Positions 47,501-60,500 of a DNA stretch of 64,000 nt are shown here, piece after piece. The stretch is from Gymnogyps californianus (Eukaryota; Chordata; Aves; Accipitriformes; Cathartidae), in the NCBI RefSeq assembly GCF_018139145.2, contig NC_059478.1:9176001-9240000 (forward strand), written 5' to 3'. The notes under the pieces are model-generated. The model was not told the DNA's origin. It ran no database searches and saw only the letters and a list, made by a program, of their open reading frames with translations. A program made the translations under genes and the position numbers. Each line of letters starts with the position of its first letter. The stretch's first letter is position 1.

Positions 47501-50022
47501 TACTCAGTGACACAAATGCAGGTCCCTGCTAGTGACTCCAGTGCTGACTTTCCACTCCTCACATAATGCACATTTCTGTTGCTAGACAAATACAACAAGT
47601 CAAAGAAGTCATTTTTCACCTTCAACAGCGCCATCTTCTTGCTGAGAAGGTCATCAGCCTGGAGGCAGGGCTGGCAAAGGGGGAGAAGCTGCTCTTTTCC
47701 TACTGTTTGTTTACAGTTAAAATACTGTGATAGAAAGGCATCACTGTGCTGTAAATGTGCCACTTCTCCTTGAGCTGATTTGCCCAGCTACCAATGTCTG
47801 GTTCTTACACCCTCACTAATGCTTTCCTGCAGCCCTTGCCATCTCCCCACCTCATCACCCAGCTACAGGAACAGCGGGGCCGTGCCAGGCCACCCCACCA
47901 GGCAGCTGCCCATGACACCGAGGGAAGGGAGGAAGCGAAGGGCTCAGAGCAGGACTGTGGGGTGAGATCAGGGGATGAGCCAGGATTTTCACCACAACCA
48001 GCCCACGCTGACTGCAAGCTACTCCCTTGCTCCACAGCAAGCTCCTGAGAGGATGCATACTTAATTTTGTTCTGCTTTCCAGCGTGCTCAGGACAATCAT
48101 TGCCTGACAGCAGCATCTAGATAAGCAGCTGGTATTGGCCTCAGCATCTCTCTGGATTTTCTTCCAGTTTAAGAACAAGGGGGTGGGTAAATCAGTCCTG
48201 CTTGCTCAGGGGTGCAAGCCCTGGCCTGCCGCAGGGTGCAATAGTGTAAGCAGGAAATTCTTCTCCTGCTCCTCAGATCAGAGCCTGGAAAAAAGCAAGA
48301 GGTTGTGCCGCAGGGCTGAGCTCCGGTAGCTGCTCAGCCTCCCAGCACTGCTCTTTGCTCCAGCCATAGCACCCTGTCAGAGGTCCCAGCCATATCTTTT
48401 CTCACTGCTTGCTTGTGCTCATAAAGGCTTCCTTAACAACTCCAGCAGGAGGGTGAGAGCGAAAGAAACTCCTAGCTTCTTTAGAGCAGGGTGCGTGTGA
48501 CCAGGGCCAACATCCAGGCCCTGCCCAGGCAGACACTGGGTACTCTGCGCTGCCAGACTCGGGCTGCCTCACGCTGTCATGCTGCTTGCCCCCAGAAGAA
48601 GGAGACCGCTCAGGTCTCCAGGAAGGCAGCAGCAGGAGGAAAGAAGACACTGCTGCTTGCAGCGAGTCCCACAGCTTTCTGGGAGAGAGGGATTTTCTCG
48701 GGAATCCTGTACAGAGGTGGTAAAAAGATGTGAACTTTTTTTCCTTTGCATTTTTTCAAATGTTCTTTTTTTTTTCCCTGACAGATGTCCCTGCAAATTG
48801 GGGGGAGGGTGTCAATATTTTCTCCTCACATTTTCAGCACTTGTTTTCAAATCCACCATAAGCGGCGAGCTTTTTCTCCCAGATGGGAGCAGGCTGAGTC
48901 TCAGTTTGTATTTTCCCAACCCTCTCCCATTGCACAGCCACTGGGAAGCAGCCTCAGGAGCACTCCTGAAGGCATGAGCCGCCAGAAAGGTAGCACTGCG
49001 CCATCAGAGACCCGTGCAAGTTTGCATGGGCTGGATGAGCAGGGAGTTTTGTGGGGCCGGTGCCATTCTGGGGACCTGGGCCACCCTGCTGGGGGCTCCA
49101 GGCCCCATAGCACCCGAAAGGGAGTACCACCCCTCCAGGAAGGGGTGTTACTCCAGCCCCCCCCCATGCTGGGCTGTGGGGCAGGCCGTGCCACCGAGGG
49201 CATGCTTGGGGGTGCACAGGCTCCGCTCTGCCAGCGCAGGGATGCCTGGCCGGTACCGCACACCGGGGTGCAGCCAGATCCTGCACCCACGGCAGGGGTA
49301 CAGCTCAGCCCATCCTGATCGGCACCACACGACGGGGCTATGGCCAGCCCCACACCAGCCCCATAGCGCTGTGCACCAGGGCTACAGCCTGACCCGGCCC
49401 CTCACCATCAGTACACACCCAGGGGACACAGGCTGACACCACATCGGCTGGTGCCGCATCCAGATCCGGGGTGCCCTGGGCTGGCCTGCATCCCTGCCCT
49501 GCCCTGCCCTGCCCGCGGGCGGCCGGGTCTCTGGTCCTGCCAGGCTGGGTTTCTGCATCTGGGATGCGTTTTGGGGAATGACCCTCAATTTTTTTGATAT
49601 CCCATCTGCCTTGCTTCCCCCTCAAAAAATCAAGAAAAGAAAATTCAGCACAGAAAGGATTCAAAGGAGAAAAGGGGTGCAAAGCTTGAGGCAGAAGCAG
49701 ATGACAGGAATATCAAAATATAGCAATGCTAAGAGCTGCTTGTTTTGCTGATGGGAAGGATGGGTTGAGAGTTCCCACAGTTCAGTACAAAACCTTTATG
49801 CAATTCTGCTTCTGACTAACAGTAAAAAAATAAAAAGCCTGTAAGCAATCATTTGCATCTAATCTCACAAAAGAATCAGAGCCGAATCTGCCACTTCTGC
49901 TTCAGACACGAAGTGCAATACATCAGCGCATCTCCAGACAAACAAGACCATTAACAGATGCTCAGAAATAAACAGTACCTTTTTAAGCAAGTGGCTGGCA
50001 GTGCAGCGAGTCCCTTGCACAT
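44559..50022 (-). CDS. RGS4: Regulator of G-protein signalling 4
   Basis: GTPase-activating protein for Gi/o and Gq alpha subunits, best known in brain and heart. Coding exons, 5' to 3': 50022-49979 (44 nt), 47412-47308 (105), 46328-46267 (62), 45510-45344 (167), 44810-44559 (252), together 209 residues (human 205). It begins [20 protein letters not shown] with Cys2 (a Cys/N-degron in mammals) and Cys12. [20 protein letters not shown] is typical of RGS4. The RGS domain carries [34 protein letters not shown] and [20 protein letters not shown]. The tail ends NSNIISQCA, close to the human LVPQCA. The Cys before GLAAF in human is Arg here, made by the exon 3/4 junction. Exon phases equal those of RGS5. 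Confidence 0.96.
45511..46266 (-). other. RGS4: RGS4 intron 3
   Basis: A 756-base intron between the two first exons of the RGS domain. It is GC-moderate with no recognised element. Its open frames are extensions of exon 4 reading through the acceptor. Confidence 0.7.
46329..47307 (-). other. RGS4: RGS4 intron 2, with a CR1 fragment
   Basis: A 979-base intron between exons 2 and 3. The only recognisable content is a short CR1-like 3' piece in minus orientation near 47,087. Confidence 0.6.
47087..47170 (-). mobile_element. CR1-like 3' fragment
   Basis: AATCACAGAAG, then AGCAAGGGACCTCTAGTTCAACC, is the reverse complement of the usual CR1 3' tail. It is diverged and short, inside RGS4 intron 2. 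Confidence 0.55.
47413..49978 (-). other. RGS4: RGS4 intron 1
   Basis: A 2.6 kb intron. The part at 48.9-49.5 kb is GC-rich and gives proline-rich stop-free frames on both strands, without domains. No other exon was seen. Confidence 0.6.
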
Positions 50023-50153
50023 CTTGCTCCCGAGGTCGGCTCTGTATTCCAGGCAAAAGAAGTCCGCAGGAGGCGGCAGAGGCTGCGTGCGGGTCCTCCG
50101 CCGTCTGCGGAATTCGGTCTCGTCTCTGAGCCCGCTGCGCTGCCTCGGCTCTG

Positions 50154-50264
50154 TTTTATAGCCTAGCCCAGACAGCCCAGCAGCACTGGGTGACCCAGTC
50201 AGGAGTCAGCACAGCGGCAGCACCCGTCCCCTTTTTGCCCACCCAAGAGGAAGAGGGTGACGTA
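50154..50264 (-). promoter_or_regulatory. RGS4: RGS4 promoter: TATA box and CRE-like site
   Basis: TATAAAA on the minus strand at 50160-50154 lies about 135 bases upstream of the ATG, so transcription should start near 50,125. About 100 bases further upstream, TGACGTA (50258-50264, plus-strand reading) is a CRE-like half site. GAGTCAG nearby resembles AP-1. The TATA call is good; the factor sites are inference. Confidence 0.6.
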
Positions 50265-50269
50265 TAAGC

Positions 50270-51195
50270 CAAGACAAAGGAGTGAGTAGGATTGAAAACC
50301 TTACCAGAAATGAAGCTTGGTGTCTGGCTGCAGAGGTGGATTCTTTTAAAAGGGCGGAAAAAGCTTCAGGGGCTTTCCTCTATTGCGAAAGGTGGAACGG
50401 TGCAGATAAAAGCTGGAGATTTTCAGAGGGGCACAGACAGTAAAAAAGGTCAGAGAATCAGTTCTGAGAAGTGAGATGAGCTTTGCTCGTTCTTCTGTTC
50501 ATTTTCCCCTTCTATTTAAAGCAACCTAGGGAAAACAAGGGACAAGAACTTTGAAGACAAAAGGTTCCCGTAATCCCAACAAATGCAGAAATCAGAGCTC
50601 CAAGGAAAGAAGAATGTAAATTCACCAGGGAACTACCCAGGCAGATGAGACTGTCCTGTTTTATTCTAGAGGCATGTGGATATATGCCTTTGGCGAGGCT
50701 GAAAAAAATGCTCTGAGGGGCATATCACTATTGGAATGTAAAATGTGTGTGTCCCGGCACATACATGTTTGGGGACAGCTCATGTACATGCGTAGGAAAA
50801 AGACAGGAGGTTGACAACACGGCTGCCTTAGATATATGGGTATCACTGCAACGCAATACCTTACTTCTCCATTTGCATTTGCCCCTAATCAAAAGCCACC
50901 GAGTCCCCAAGGGAAGATGATTAATTAAAACAATAGATATAACTGTGCCTGCCCAGAGAAGACTTTGTGGCAGCTTTGAGGCTACTCTGTGCTAAAGGAC
51001 AAACCTATGAAACACCTGGCTGTGAGCACATTTGGTGGTGACTGCACTGCCTGGCTCTGCTGTAGTCCCAAGGAAGAGCATAATGACTCCAGCTACACCA
51101 CTTGTCCTCAGCCCTTGGAGGGTGCAGAAGGCAGTTGCCCCTCTGGAGAGAACTGGCTGATATTTATTGAGTCACGGCTCAGCACAGCCTGTACC
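50270..51195. other. Upstream flank of RGS4, no gene recognised
   Basis: AT-moderate DNA between the RGS4 promoter and a CR1 element. Only short chance frames. Nothing else seen. Confidence 0.5.
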
Positions 51196-51565
51196 ATCAG
51201 CCTGGAGAAGAGAAGGCTCTGGGGAAACCTTATAGCAGCCTTCCAGGACCTAAAGGGGGCCTACAAGAAAGCTGGAGAGGGACTTACATAGTGATAGGAC
51301 AAGGGGTAATGGCTTTAAACTGAAAGAGGGTAGATTTAGATTAGATACAAGGAAGAAATTCTTTACTGTGAGGGTGGTGAGGCACTGGAACAGGTTGCCC
51401 AAAGAAGCTGTGGATGCCCCATCCCTGGAAGTGTTCAAGGCCAGGTTGGATGGGGCTTTGAGCAACATGGTCTAGTGGAAGGTGGCCCTGCCCATGGCAG
51501 GGGGCTTGGAACTAGCTGATCTTTAAGGTCCCTTCCAACCCAACCCAGTCTATGATTCTGTGATT
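51196..51565 (+). mobile_element. CR1 LINE, 5'-truncated 3' end
   Basis: About 370 bases closely match the familiar avian CR1 3' region: AGCCTGGAGAAGAGAAGG at the start, GGTAATGGCTTTAAACTG and CTTTACTGTGAGGGTGGTG inside, CCCTTCCAACCCAACCC near the end, and a terminal TATGATTCTGTGATT. It is plus-oriented, relatively young and lacks reverse transcriptase. It is the best evidence here for a bird genome. Confidence 0.92.
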
Positions 51566-51569
51566 ATAA

Positions 51570-54500
51570 AAGAGGGGAAAGCTTTGGGCAGATGGACATG
51601 CATGTGGTCTGCTGCACTTCAAGTCTCACTCCTGCTGTGAAATAAGGAAGCTTCGGTTCAGCAGCAGGCTGTCTGCCCACGCTACCCACTGCTGCGCTCC
51701 CTCTTCGCAGAAACCTTTAAATACTTTGCCCATGACCTGCAGAAGTTGCAGGGTGAGCTTTTCCCTCCTGTGTCTCTCGAGCCTACAGCCAGCAGCACAG
51801 ACAACACAAAGCCCAGACAAGTTTATCTGCCTTGGCATACCGCATCCTCTCAGATCATTAACTGTGCTGAAAGGCAATGCTCTAATTAACTTTAAAATCC
51901 TTTTGTACGAATGTGACTATCCTGTTGCCAAACCTGAGGCAACATGCCTGCAAGTCCAGCACTGTTTGGATTAAAAAATCAGGTCCAGCTCAGGGCAGTG
52001 TAAAACTCGAACTGAGTGAATCCCCTTGTGTTTTTAGTGTCGGTGAGTTGACAGCACTTGGGTGGATCTGTAGGAAGCGACTGAGCACTGGCAGCGTTGG
52101 TGCCAAAGCTCTCTGATTTCTTCTGTTTGGGAGAGAGAGAAGACAAAGGGCAGAATATGGCCAACGGGAAAAAACCTAATTAATTAATTGCTAAATATTT
52201 AATTAATTTAATTTTAATCTCAAACTTGTGCAATGTTACTGCTGTTCGTGTGCAACTGCAGCACATTCATTCAAGCAATTCAAGAGCTCAGCTGGCCGAC
52301 ACAGTCAAGGTGTCTGCAAGCTCTAATCCTGACCCTAACCCTGGCAGCCAGAGCCTGACCTCCTGGCTCAGGAAGGTCCCAAAGGCTGCTTGCTAGGGCA
52401 GGGAACCTCTGTGCAGAACACAGAAATTCTGCAGTTTCTCTACAAATTGGCGTGTAACCCGATTTAGGAATGTCACACTTCTCTCTGGATTGTAAGCGCA
52501 TTCACTGCGTGGCTCTAATGACGCTCGAATGCTGGTGTTGTCAACATCAAGTCACCTTCTGCATTCCCCAACTTCTGTGTGAGCAGGCTGTAATAAGAAA
52601 TTTCTAACACTGCCATCACAACAGCCAGCTCAAAGAGCTTTGCAATTAAGACCATCCTCCCTGGACTGGGTATGCAGACTCTTAGAACTGCTGCAGTTGA
52701 AATTTCCCTTTTTCCAGTTCATTAACACAGACTGGTTCAGTCTGGCCCCCATGTGAGGAGTTTGGGTTTGCATACTGTTTCTCCTCTAAGCTGTGTTTCC
52801 CAGCTGTTGCAGTTTAATATCCTTTTAGCTGCTCCAGCTGGTCCCCAATCGAAAGTTCCCCCTTCCATCTCTTACCCTTCATAGTCAGGCCTCTTCTCCC
52901 AGGGCACAGACTGTGCTGTACTCAACACCAAAATCTCCTCCTCCCTGCCAGTTAGAGAAGTGGCAGCTCACGCCACTTTTTACGCCTGTCACATCACCTC
53001 TGGCTCACTTCACCTGCGGCATGGAGAAATCAGCAGTGAGGATGGGCTTGGGGTGCGGGCTCCCTGGCCAATACATCTTTTGGCCGTGCGGTGCTTTGGA
53101 GGCACCCAGGGGCTCAGAGGAGACAGCACGATAGTAAACGTCTGCAGTTCCCACTGTGGCATCCCTCTTCCCCCACCCACTCGTCCCTGATGCATCCGCT
53201 GCCCTGCCTCCCCAAGCAGCTAGAGATAAGGCTATGAATCGGAGCTTTCCCTCCCACCATCACTGCTAGGGAAAAACGTCACACACACGTGCTCAGCCCC
53301 GTACACAAGTGCGTGTGGGATGTGTCCCTCCGCTCAGCTGCAGCCAAGCGGCAGGCTGTGGGAGGAGGCAGGGAGCACGGGGAACGCTGCTTCGATGGTC
53401 ATTGCCCCGAGCCAAGCTACTACAGGCTGTTGCCCTCCTGACAGCGCAGGGCTTTCCCGCCTCAGTCCCTTCCCATCTCAGAGCAGCGTGCTGCGGGATG
53501 CACGAGCGCGCAAGGAAGACGGCTGCTTTGTGTCACTGGAAACGGAGAAGGGCATGACATGGGAGCTGTGAGGATGTGCTGCTGGGCCAGAGCCTCTCCT
53601 GACACTACTGCCTTCCCCGGTCCGCCTTGCAGAGGCTAACAGTGGCCCACTCTTCCTCCTCTTCATGTCTCACAAAGCCAGTCAGGCACCTTGGGATCGG
53701 GCTAGCAAATCGCCTAGGTGCCCAGGGGGACACTGGGCAGAGAGCATTGCCCATCTTTCTCATGGGCATCCCCATCCGAATACGTCTGGCCCCTGATCTG
53801 CTCTGCAGAGAGCATTGGTAAGGAACTGGAGCAGCTCCTACACCCCTGAGAAGCACTAACCAGGGTGGCACTGGTCCCCAAGGCCCCAAGCTGCAGAAGC
53901 CCTGTGCGAGCAGCTGCCCCGGTGACACTTCTGCCCACGTGAGCGGCCCCGGCGCCGAGCCCTGCTGCAGGGAGGGGGCCTGGAGCTGCGCTGAACTCTC
54001 CGATTTGCTTCTCCCATACCCCAGTGCCAAGCGCTCTTTCCACAAAATCCCTTCCAGTGCTACCCGCCACCATTGATTTCTTCTCCAGTACACCTGTTAG
54101 TGGGTAAGATTTCCTTCCAGTAACAAGGGCTGCATCATCTCCACGTACATGTGTGCTTTGATTGAATTACGGCTAATGAGCTGGGAGCGGAGAGACCTGG
54201 AAGGACCATTTGGGTCTGAGTTTGGACGAATCAGCTCAGCACGTGCCTGTGCGTGACACTGCATGCAGCCACGTTTCCTGTCCCAGGGCACTGACTATGG
54301 CCTGACCTCTCTAAAAGACACATGGAGAGGCCACGCTTGTCCCCATAGGGTCCCCCAGCCAGCACTGGGTTTCCCAGAAACGCTGTCCCACAGCATAGTC
54401 TGAGGAAATCATTCTTTCCCGTGTCTCTGCAATGCACCGCCTGACTCCACGTGGGACCACAGCCGTGGCCCTCGCAGCCAGCCCCCAGAGGCAGCCCTTG

Positions 54501-57500
54501 AGGAGAGAGCATCTCTTCCCAAATTAGCCCTGACGAGAGGGGAGAGGGATGACTCATCATTCTGCCACACCGTTAATTTGCTGCTCACACAGAAACCTTC
54601 TCAAGTTGGATGTACCTCCAGGCTGACCCAGTCACCTTTCTGCTTCTCTTGGACGAGGCAAAGATGAACTTTTAAAGGCAAAGCCGCTTTGGTTTGTTGT
54701 CATAGTTTCTTGCTGAGCCTGCTCCTCTCTGAAGTGATGCTCTGTAAATGTTAGCACATTCATTCAGCACATTCCTTAGCCCCAACTTCATACAATTCAT
54801 ACAACAAAATGTACAACTCGTACAATTTTCCCATGCTCTTAGGTGTTTTCTACTCACACGTGCACCTACAACATCAGTGGATTTTTGTCATTTCTAAGTG
54901 CTTGGAAGTTCCTAATAATTTGGGGGTTTTGGCTGGGTTTTTCTTTGCCTCAACCCTCAGTTTTCGGGCTGTCTACTTCTCCTGTTACTATACAGAAGAA
55001 AATATTTCATCTTGTATCAAATGAAGAATTTTGTTCAGCCCAAATGGACTTTTTTTCTCTCCTGGTTTGGATTTCCTAATGAAATAAGTGGGGGTTTTTT
55101 GTCTGGCTGTTGTTCTTGTTTGTAGGCATCAGACAACAGAAAAAGCTGTAATGTGAGTAATTTGCCTTCCAATTTCCCAAATCTCTGTCTCATCATCCAT
55201 CTTGATTAACAGCCCCTTAAACATTTCCTCTTAATCACTAAGAAAGTTTTGAATAACACTGGACCACAAACCAAGCCAACATATGCCGGTTCACTGATGC
55301 TTTCCCAACACTAAAAACACTTTGAAATGTCTCATTTAGCCACTTTTAGTCCATTTAATATGGATTTTATGACATTTTAAGCCAAATATTGATAGCAAGT
55401 CATATTCATTTATGAATCTATTTCACCACCCCAACTCCCTCATAAAAGCACTATTAAGGTCATTAGAAAAGGTCTATTTTTCCATTAAATCACATTAGCT
55501 GGTATCAATTATATTACCACCTTTTCAAATGAGCCTGCTATCATCCATACTAATAGTGCTCCTGCACTGATCAAAGGTTAATAGCTCTGTGACTATATAG
55601 CTCACCCCCTCTTAGAGCATGGCTTTCCTTCAGTCTCCTTTTATTCTAAAATGTATGAAAAAGGACCACTCTTTGTCCTGAGAGCTCTTTAGCCTATTCC
55701 TCCAAGAAGCTTAGCGCAAGCCAGTCACACTTGGTTGATATAAAACCGTGTAGATCATGCCCAGGGCTGCGTAGCCCCCAGGCAGGGACACACTCGCTGG
55801 TCTTTTGCAAGGGACACTGAGCAGATGCTTGCACTGTGTCCCAGCTCTGCCTGCAGCTCCTCTGGAAGTCTCCCAGTGCCGGACCCCAATGCTGCCATTG
55901 CTTCTTCTGTCCCTGAAATGTGCCTGGGGGCGTGAAGCAGCTGGTTTTGTCCTGTCTGTGTGCTGCCAGCACCTCCTCAGCCCACACACCCTGGCTGAAG
56001 CACAGCACCCAAGAGCTGGGTGCTGCTCCCGCTGAGCAAAGGCGGCTCTAGTGAGACATGCACCACAGATGGCTCACCGTGAACAATTTCACCCTTGACA
56101 GCAACCAGGTCTAAGTATTTTCACTCCATATTTTGACCTGATAGAGTGTAACATGAATTTAGCTGCTGCTGATTTAAACACACAATTCTGTGTTCCTTCA
56201 TGTTCTTCTTCACAAGCTGTTTGCACTTACTATTTGAAGTTTACTGGGAAAGCCCCTGTTGAGACAGGAGCTGTGATGGGCGATGGTGGGACAGCTCAGA
56301 TTGACCCCTGTGGGCCCATCACCGCATTAGCTTACAGTCAGTGGTTTGTGCACACCTCACCTGGGGACCTCTCACTCGTGGGCCAACTGCTTCACCCAAA
56401 TATGCCCTAAGGTACAGAGGAGGAGGAGGAGGCATAAAGGGAGGTAGGAAGAGGGTTGATGCGTCAGAAATTAAGACGCCTTTCTGTACAGTGTACAACA
56501 AAACCACTCTTCATGCCTTCTGCACCTTAGCAACCCAGCTGTGCAGTGACTTCTTTTCTACAGCTTTAAAAAGCCCAACTTTTTAACGTGATTGAGCTAT
56601 CTTCTGCCTAGACATTTACTAGAGGATGTGAAGTTACAGGCTGCAAGGCTAAATCTTTCGTCACTGCAGATCTAGTGAGATCTACTGTCTTAACCTTAGA
56701 TGGACCTTCCTTCCTTCCCTCTTATCTTTCCAGTGGCAGCTGAGCAGGATTAGAGCTGCCATACCACAAGGGCCTGTGCCAGGGAACAAAGGCTAGAGCT
56801 TTATTCAGAAGTGCAAAGCCCAGGGGACATTTTGTCAGTGGGGTCATGGCTCAGCATCCAAAGCACCACTGCTCTGGTCACACTTTAGTTGTTTAATTCT
56901 CTAAGCCCGCTTACAAAAGGCAGCTTGGAAGCAGCAAGCATCTGTCAATGCCAGTCTCAGGGGTATACCAGTTATTTAAAAGGTGATGTCTGACAAGTCT
57001 GCGGATGGGGTTGCAGAGCATCATGATTGCACGCTAAAGAAACACAAAAGCAAGGACAAGCACCTGCAGCAGAGAAACAGCATCCATTCAAAAGCACTGA
57101 GTGATGCCAGCCTGCTGCGTACAATGGCTGAGTTGACTTGGGGTAAACGCTCTTGATGTGGCCCCAGCCTGAAGGGCAATTCTAAAAAGTGCCAGGTATT
57201 CAACAGATCAGTCAGCCCTGATGTGCAGCTAGTTTAGAAATCACAAAAAGGAAGCAGCAAAATGAAATTGCACTGAAAACAGTTGATCCTAGCCTGAAGT
57301 TCCTTGATCTGTGCCTTGGAGGTGAATTGGACAGAATGAAACTGCAAGTGGCAAACATCCAATGTAGCAAAAACGTGGAATTGCTGCCCTGGAAAAAGTC
57401 ACTTGCTGCAGAGCCTGATTGCACAGGAATGCATACAGTATATAATAGACATGCAAAGACTACTGGAAAACAGTCACTGCTCGGTGAGCTGTTTTGCCAA

Positions 57501-60500
57501 GACTTCTTGCTATTTAAAATTTATGTTGCAGCAGTGCTGAATAGCCAAGGACACCTGAGCTTCACTGTGCCACAGAGAAAAAAAAAACAAAAGCAGAGAG
57601 CTGTGAGCAAAACCTATGGCACATGGTACATGGCTGTGCCCTGCAGCTGATGCTCACAGCATCACACTGAGACTGACAACTTTTAATGCTTCATAATTTA
57701 GAAATTTCTGCTTTTTCCAAAAAAGAAATAAATGCTCCATGTTGTTACATTTCATCCTCCTGAACTTCTCAGCAGGATGCACGTGGCTAAGATCTTACTG
57801 TCTCTTCTGAAACTGTGTTTGCCTGTCTTTCTGGTACACTGAATGCAGGCTGGATGCTAAAGACTTACAATTACTGGCTCAGCAGGCGGGACTCCTGCAA
57901 GCTGCTATCCCAAGGCACATTTGTGCTTTGGTGTTTCAGCTAGAAATAAGTTTCAACACAGAAGGAAAAAATAGGGGCTTCTACACCTGTTTTGAATCAA
58001 GCCTCCAGTATCCATACCTGGCTCATCTAACACGGGATCACTTGGATCACACAGGAATCTGACCAAGACCCATTGCAGCAATCCTTAAACTGTCATCCAC
58101 AGAGGACTTGTGGTCCCAAGGATGTAATGCAAAAATCAAAGGAGATGCTGCCTTGGATAATCTGAGAGATGGAGCCACGAAGGTACATTATGGGCCTGGA
58201 CTTTCTCAGATCAAGTATGTTCAGATCTAGGGTACTGTTTCTGATCACTGGAAAGACAAGCTAGCTCTAAAGGCAAGCATGGCTCTGAAAGGAGTTGTAC
58301 TGTTCAACGTTATCATGGTATAAATTGACTGCCATCACGTACAAAGTGCTTTATATTCCATAAGTACAGAGTGTTTATCTTATTTGTGCATCGTAGGAAA
58401 TTGCAAGCCTCTGGTGAGGGCAGTACTGACAAATTGTGTTTCCTCATTTTGTGAAATAATGCTGCAGTCCCAGTCAGTCCAGCTAAACTTCACCCACAAA
58501 ACCCTCACGTGAGATTGCCACTCAGCCTAATTTCGTGGGCTTGTCCCGCCTGGAAAGGATTGCCAGGCACAGACCCTGGTTTGTTACACAGAGCACTAGG
58601 TGCCCATAAAAACATGCCCAATATCCAGCAAATCGTCCCTGGGCATTGCTTGTCCTCTCCCTCTGTCACTGAGATAGCCTCATGCCACGACCACGCCGCA
58701 CTTTGCATTCACTTCTGCTCCGCGAGACGTGTCCTACCTCTTTGCTGCCAGCAGACCCCAGCTGTATTCCTCCCTTGCCCTGTGAGCACCAGCATCTTGG
58801 GGTGCCTGTGGAGGGAAGGCCAGGCTGAGGAATAGGATGGAGCCACACTGGCCAGAAATGGGAAAGGCTGGGGTCATGAGAGCTGGAAAGGAAGAGAAGA
58901 GTGGTCAGTGACGTACAGAGTGGGCAGGAAGCTATGTGAGGAGAGGCTCCAGAGATGAGCCGTGGGAAGGAGGAGGACACGTTCCATGGCATCTGGACAA
59001 GACAACCCTTGGGAACACTGTCCAGCAGCCAAGGGTCTCCAGGGACACTCAGCTGTCTCTGGAGGGAGCATGTGCATGTGCTGAGTGGACTTGCTGCCCT
59101 GCAAGGGAGGTCACTGAGAGCTGAAACCAGTGCTCCAGTGCTTTGGGACAGCGTGGTAGGATCTCTAGGGTAGCTGTGCCAGGCACAGGCCTCCAGCCTG
59201 ACCCTTCTGCTCGGCAACATCCCTAACTGTGTTTATTGTTATCTTGTGCTTGAGATTCATAATGGAGAATCACTTATGTTCTGAGTAAGAGCAGCTAAAA
59301 ATAGTGCTAATATAACAAGGATGAGAGATGAATTTACGAAGTGGAGCAAGAAAGCCCAGAAGCCCCTCACAGTCATTATATGCTCCCACAGCTTTCAGAC
59401 ATGCTTTCAACAGCAAATGCTCTTGCTGTTTGTTAGGCAAAGAAGGAAATTGCCTAAGACAGCGGCAGATGCCTGGAAGGCTTCAATTGGAGTGATTTCT
59501 TTTTGCCCCCTCTCCTTTCAACATACCTCACTGCTATCCACCTTGTAACCCTGCTTCCTTCAACCAAAGTATGTGGAGCTTAGCTGCCAGCAGGTGTGCA
59601 GAGCATCTGGTAAGCAATCACATCAAACCTTGCACTGGGAGAGGACAGACTGGTCATCTGTCATTTTCTAAGTCAGCGTCAAGCTTCAATGAGGCATTTC
59701 TTCCTTGTCAGGGACAGATGCTGCCAAAAACATGTATGGCTTTTTTCAGGCTCACCCTCAGTTAGGGCCTTGCAATTTCTGCACGGTGCAGAGGGTCTGT
59801 CCCTTCTGATGTGGGCTAGTACATCTGCAGCTCAACCTTTGAATAAGCACTACGGATTTGTAAAATTTTTAAGCACTTGTTGATGAAAGACAAGCAGAAG
59901 GCTCAGGAGGGGAAACAGCCAAGAGCTCAGGCTACCATGATACCTGGATCCCTGGCGCTCACACTCCTTCAGATGGTATGACAGGTACTCCTGGTTGCAC
60001 AGTGGCCCAGCTTCAGAAGGATGGGGGGGACATAGAAAGAAACCTATGTGCGCCACACCAGACTAGCTGCCTAGACACCTCTCGCAAGCTGCAGGAGCTC
60101 TGAGTTTAAGCCTTATCTTAAGAAAAAAGGCCATTTCCTGCTCAGAGTTCAGCCCTTTGAATCAGAGGGCCAGGGTGACACCCTGCCCTGGTGCTGTCTC
60201 TCACCTGTCTCACACACATGCTGGCTCTAACTGTGCTCTGCTCAGCACGCAGTGCTGCACAGACCCTGAGCAATCCCTGCCCCACTGTGAAGCTAATGCA
60301 GAGGAAGTGGCTAATTTAAACTCTCCAAATGGTTCTGGATGCTTTTGGGGGTGCTTACTTCTCCTATTCTAATAGAGAAGGGCTCCAGGGAAGCTACCTT
60401 GCAGTTTGAGCTGTATTTAGAGTGACAGGCAGCTGATGCAAAACAGGCTCAAAGGCAGTTTGGGAAAGATAAGTTGGGTAGAGAGAGGCCTGGCTCACCC

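Noticed and set aside
52325..52345. CCCTAACCCT words resembling telomere repeat
   Set aside because: Only about two units; too short to be an interstitial telomeric block.
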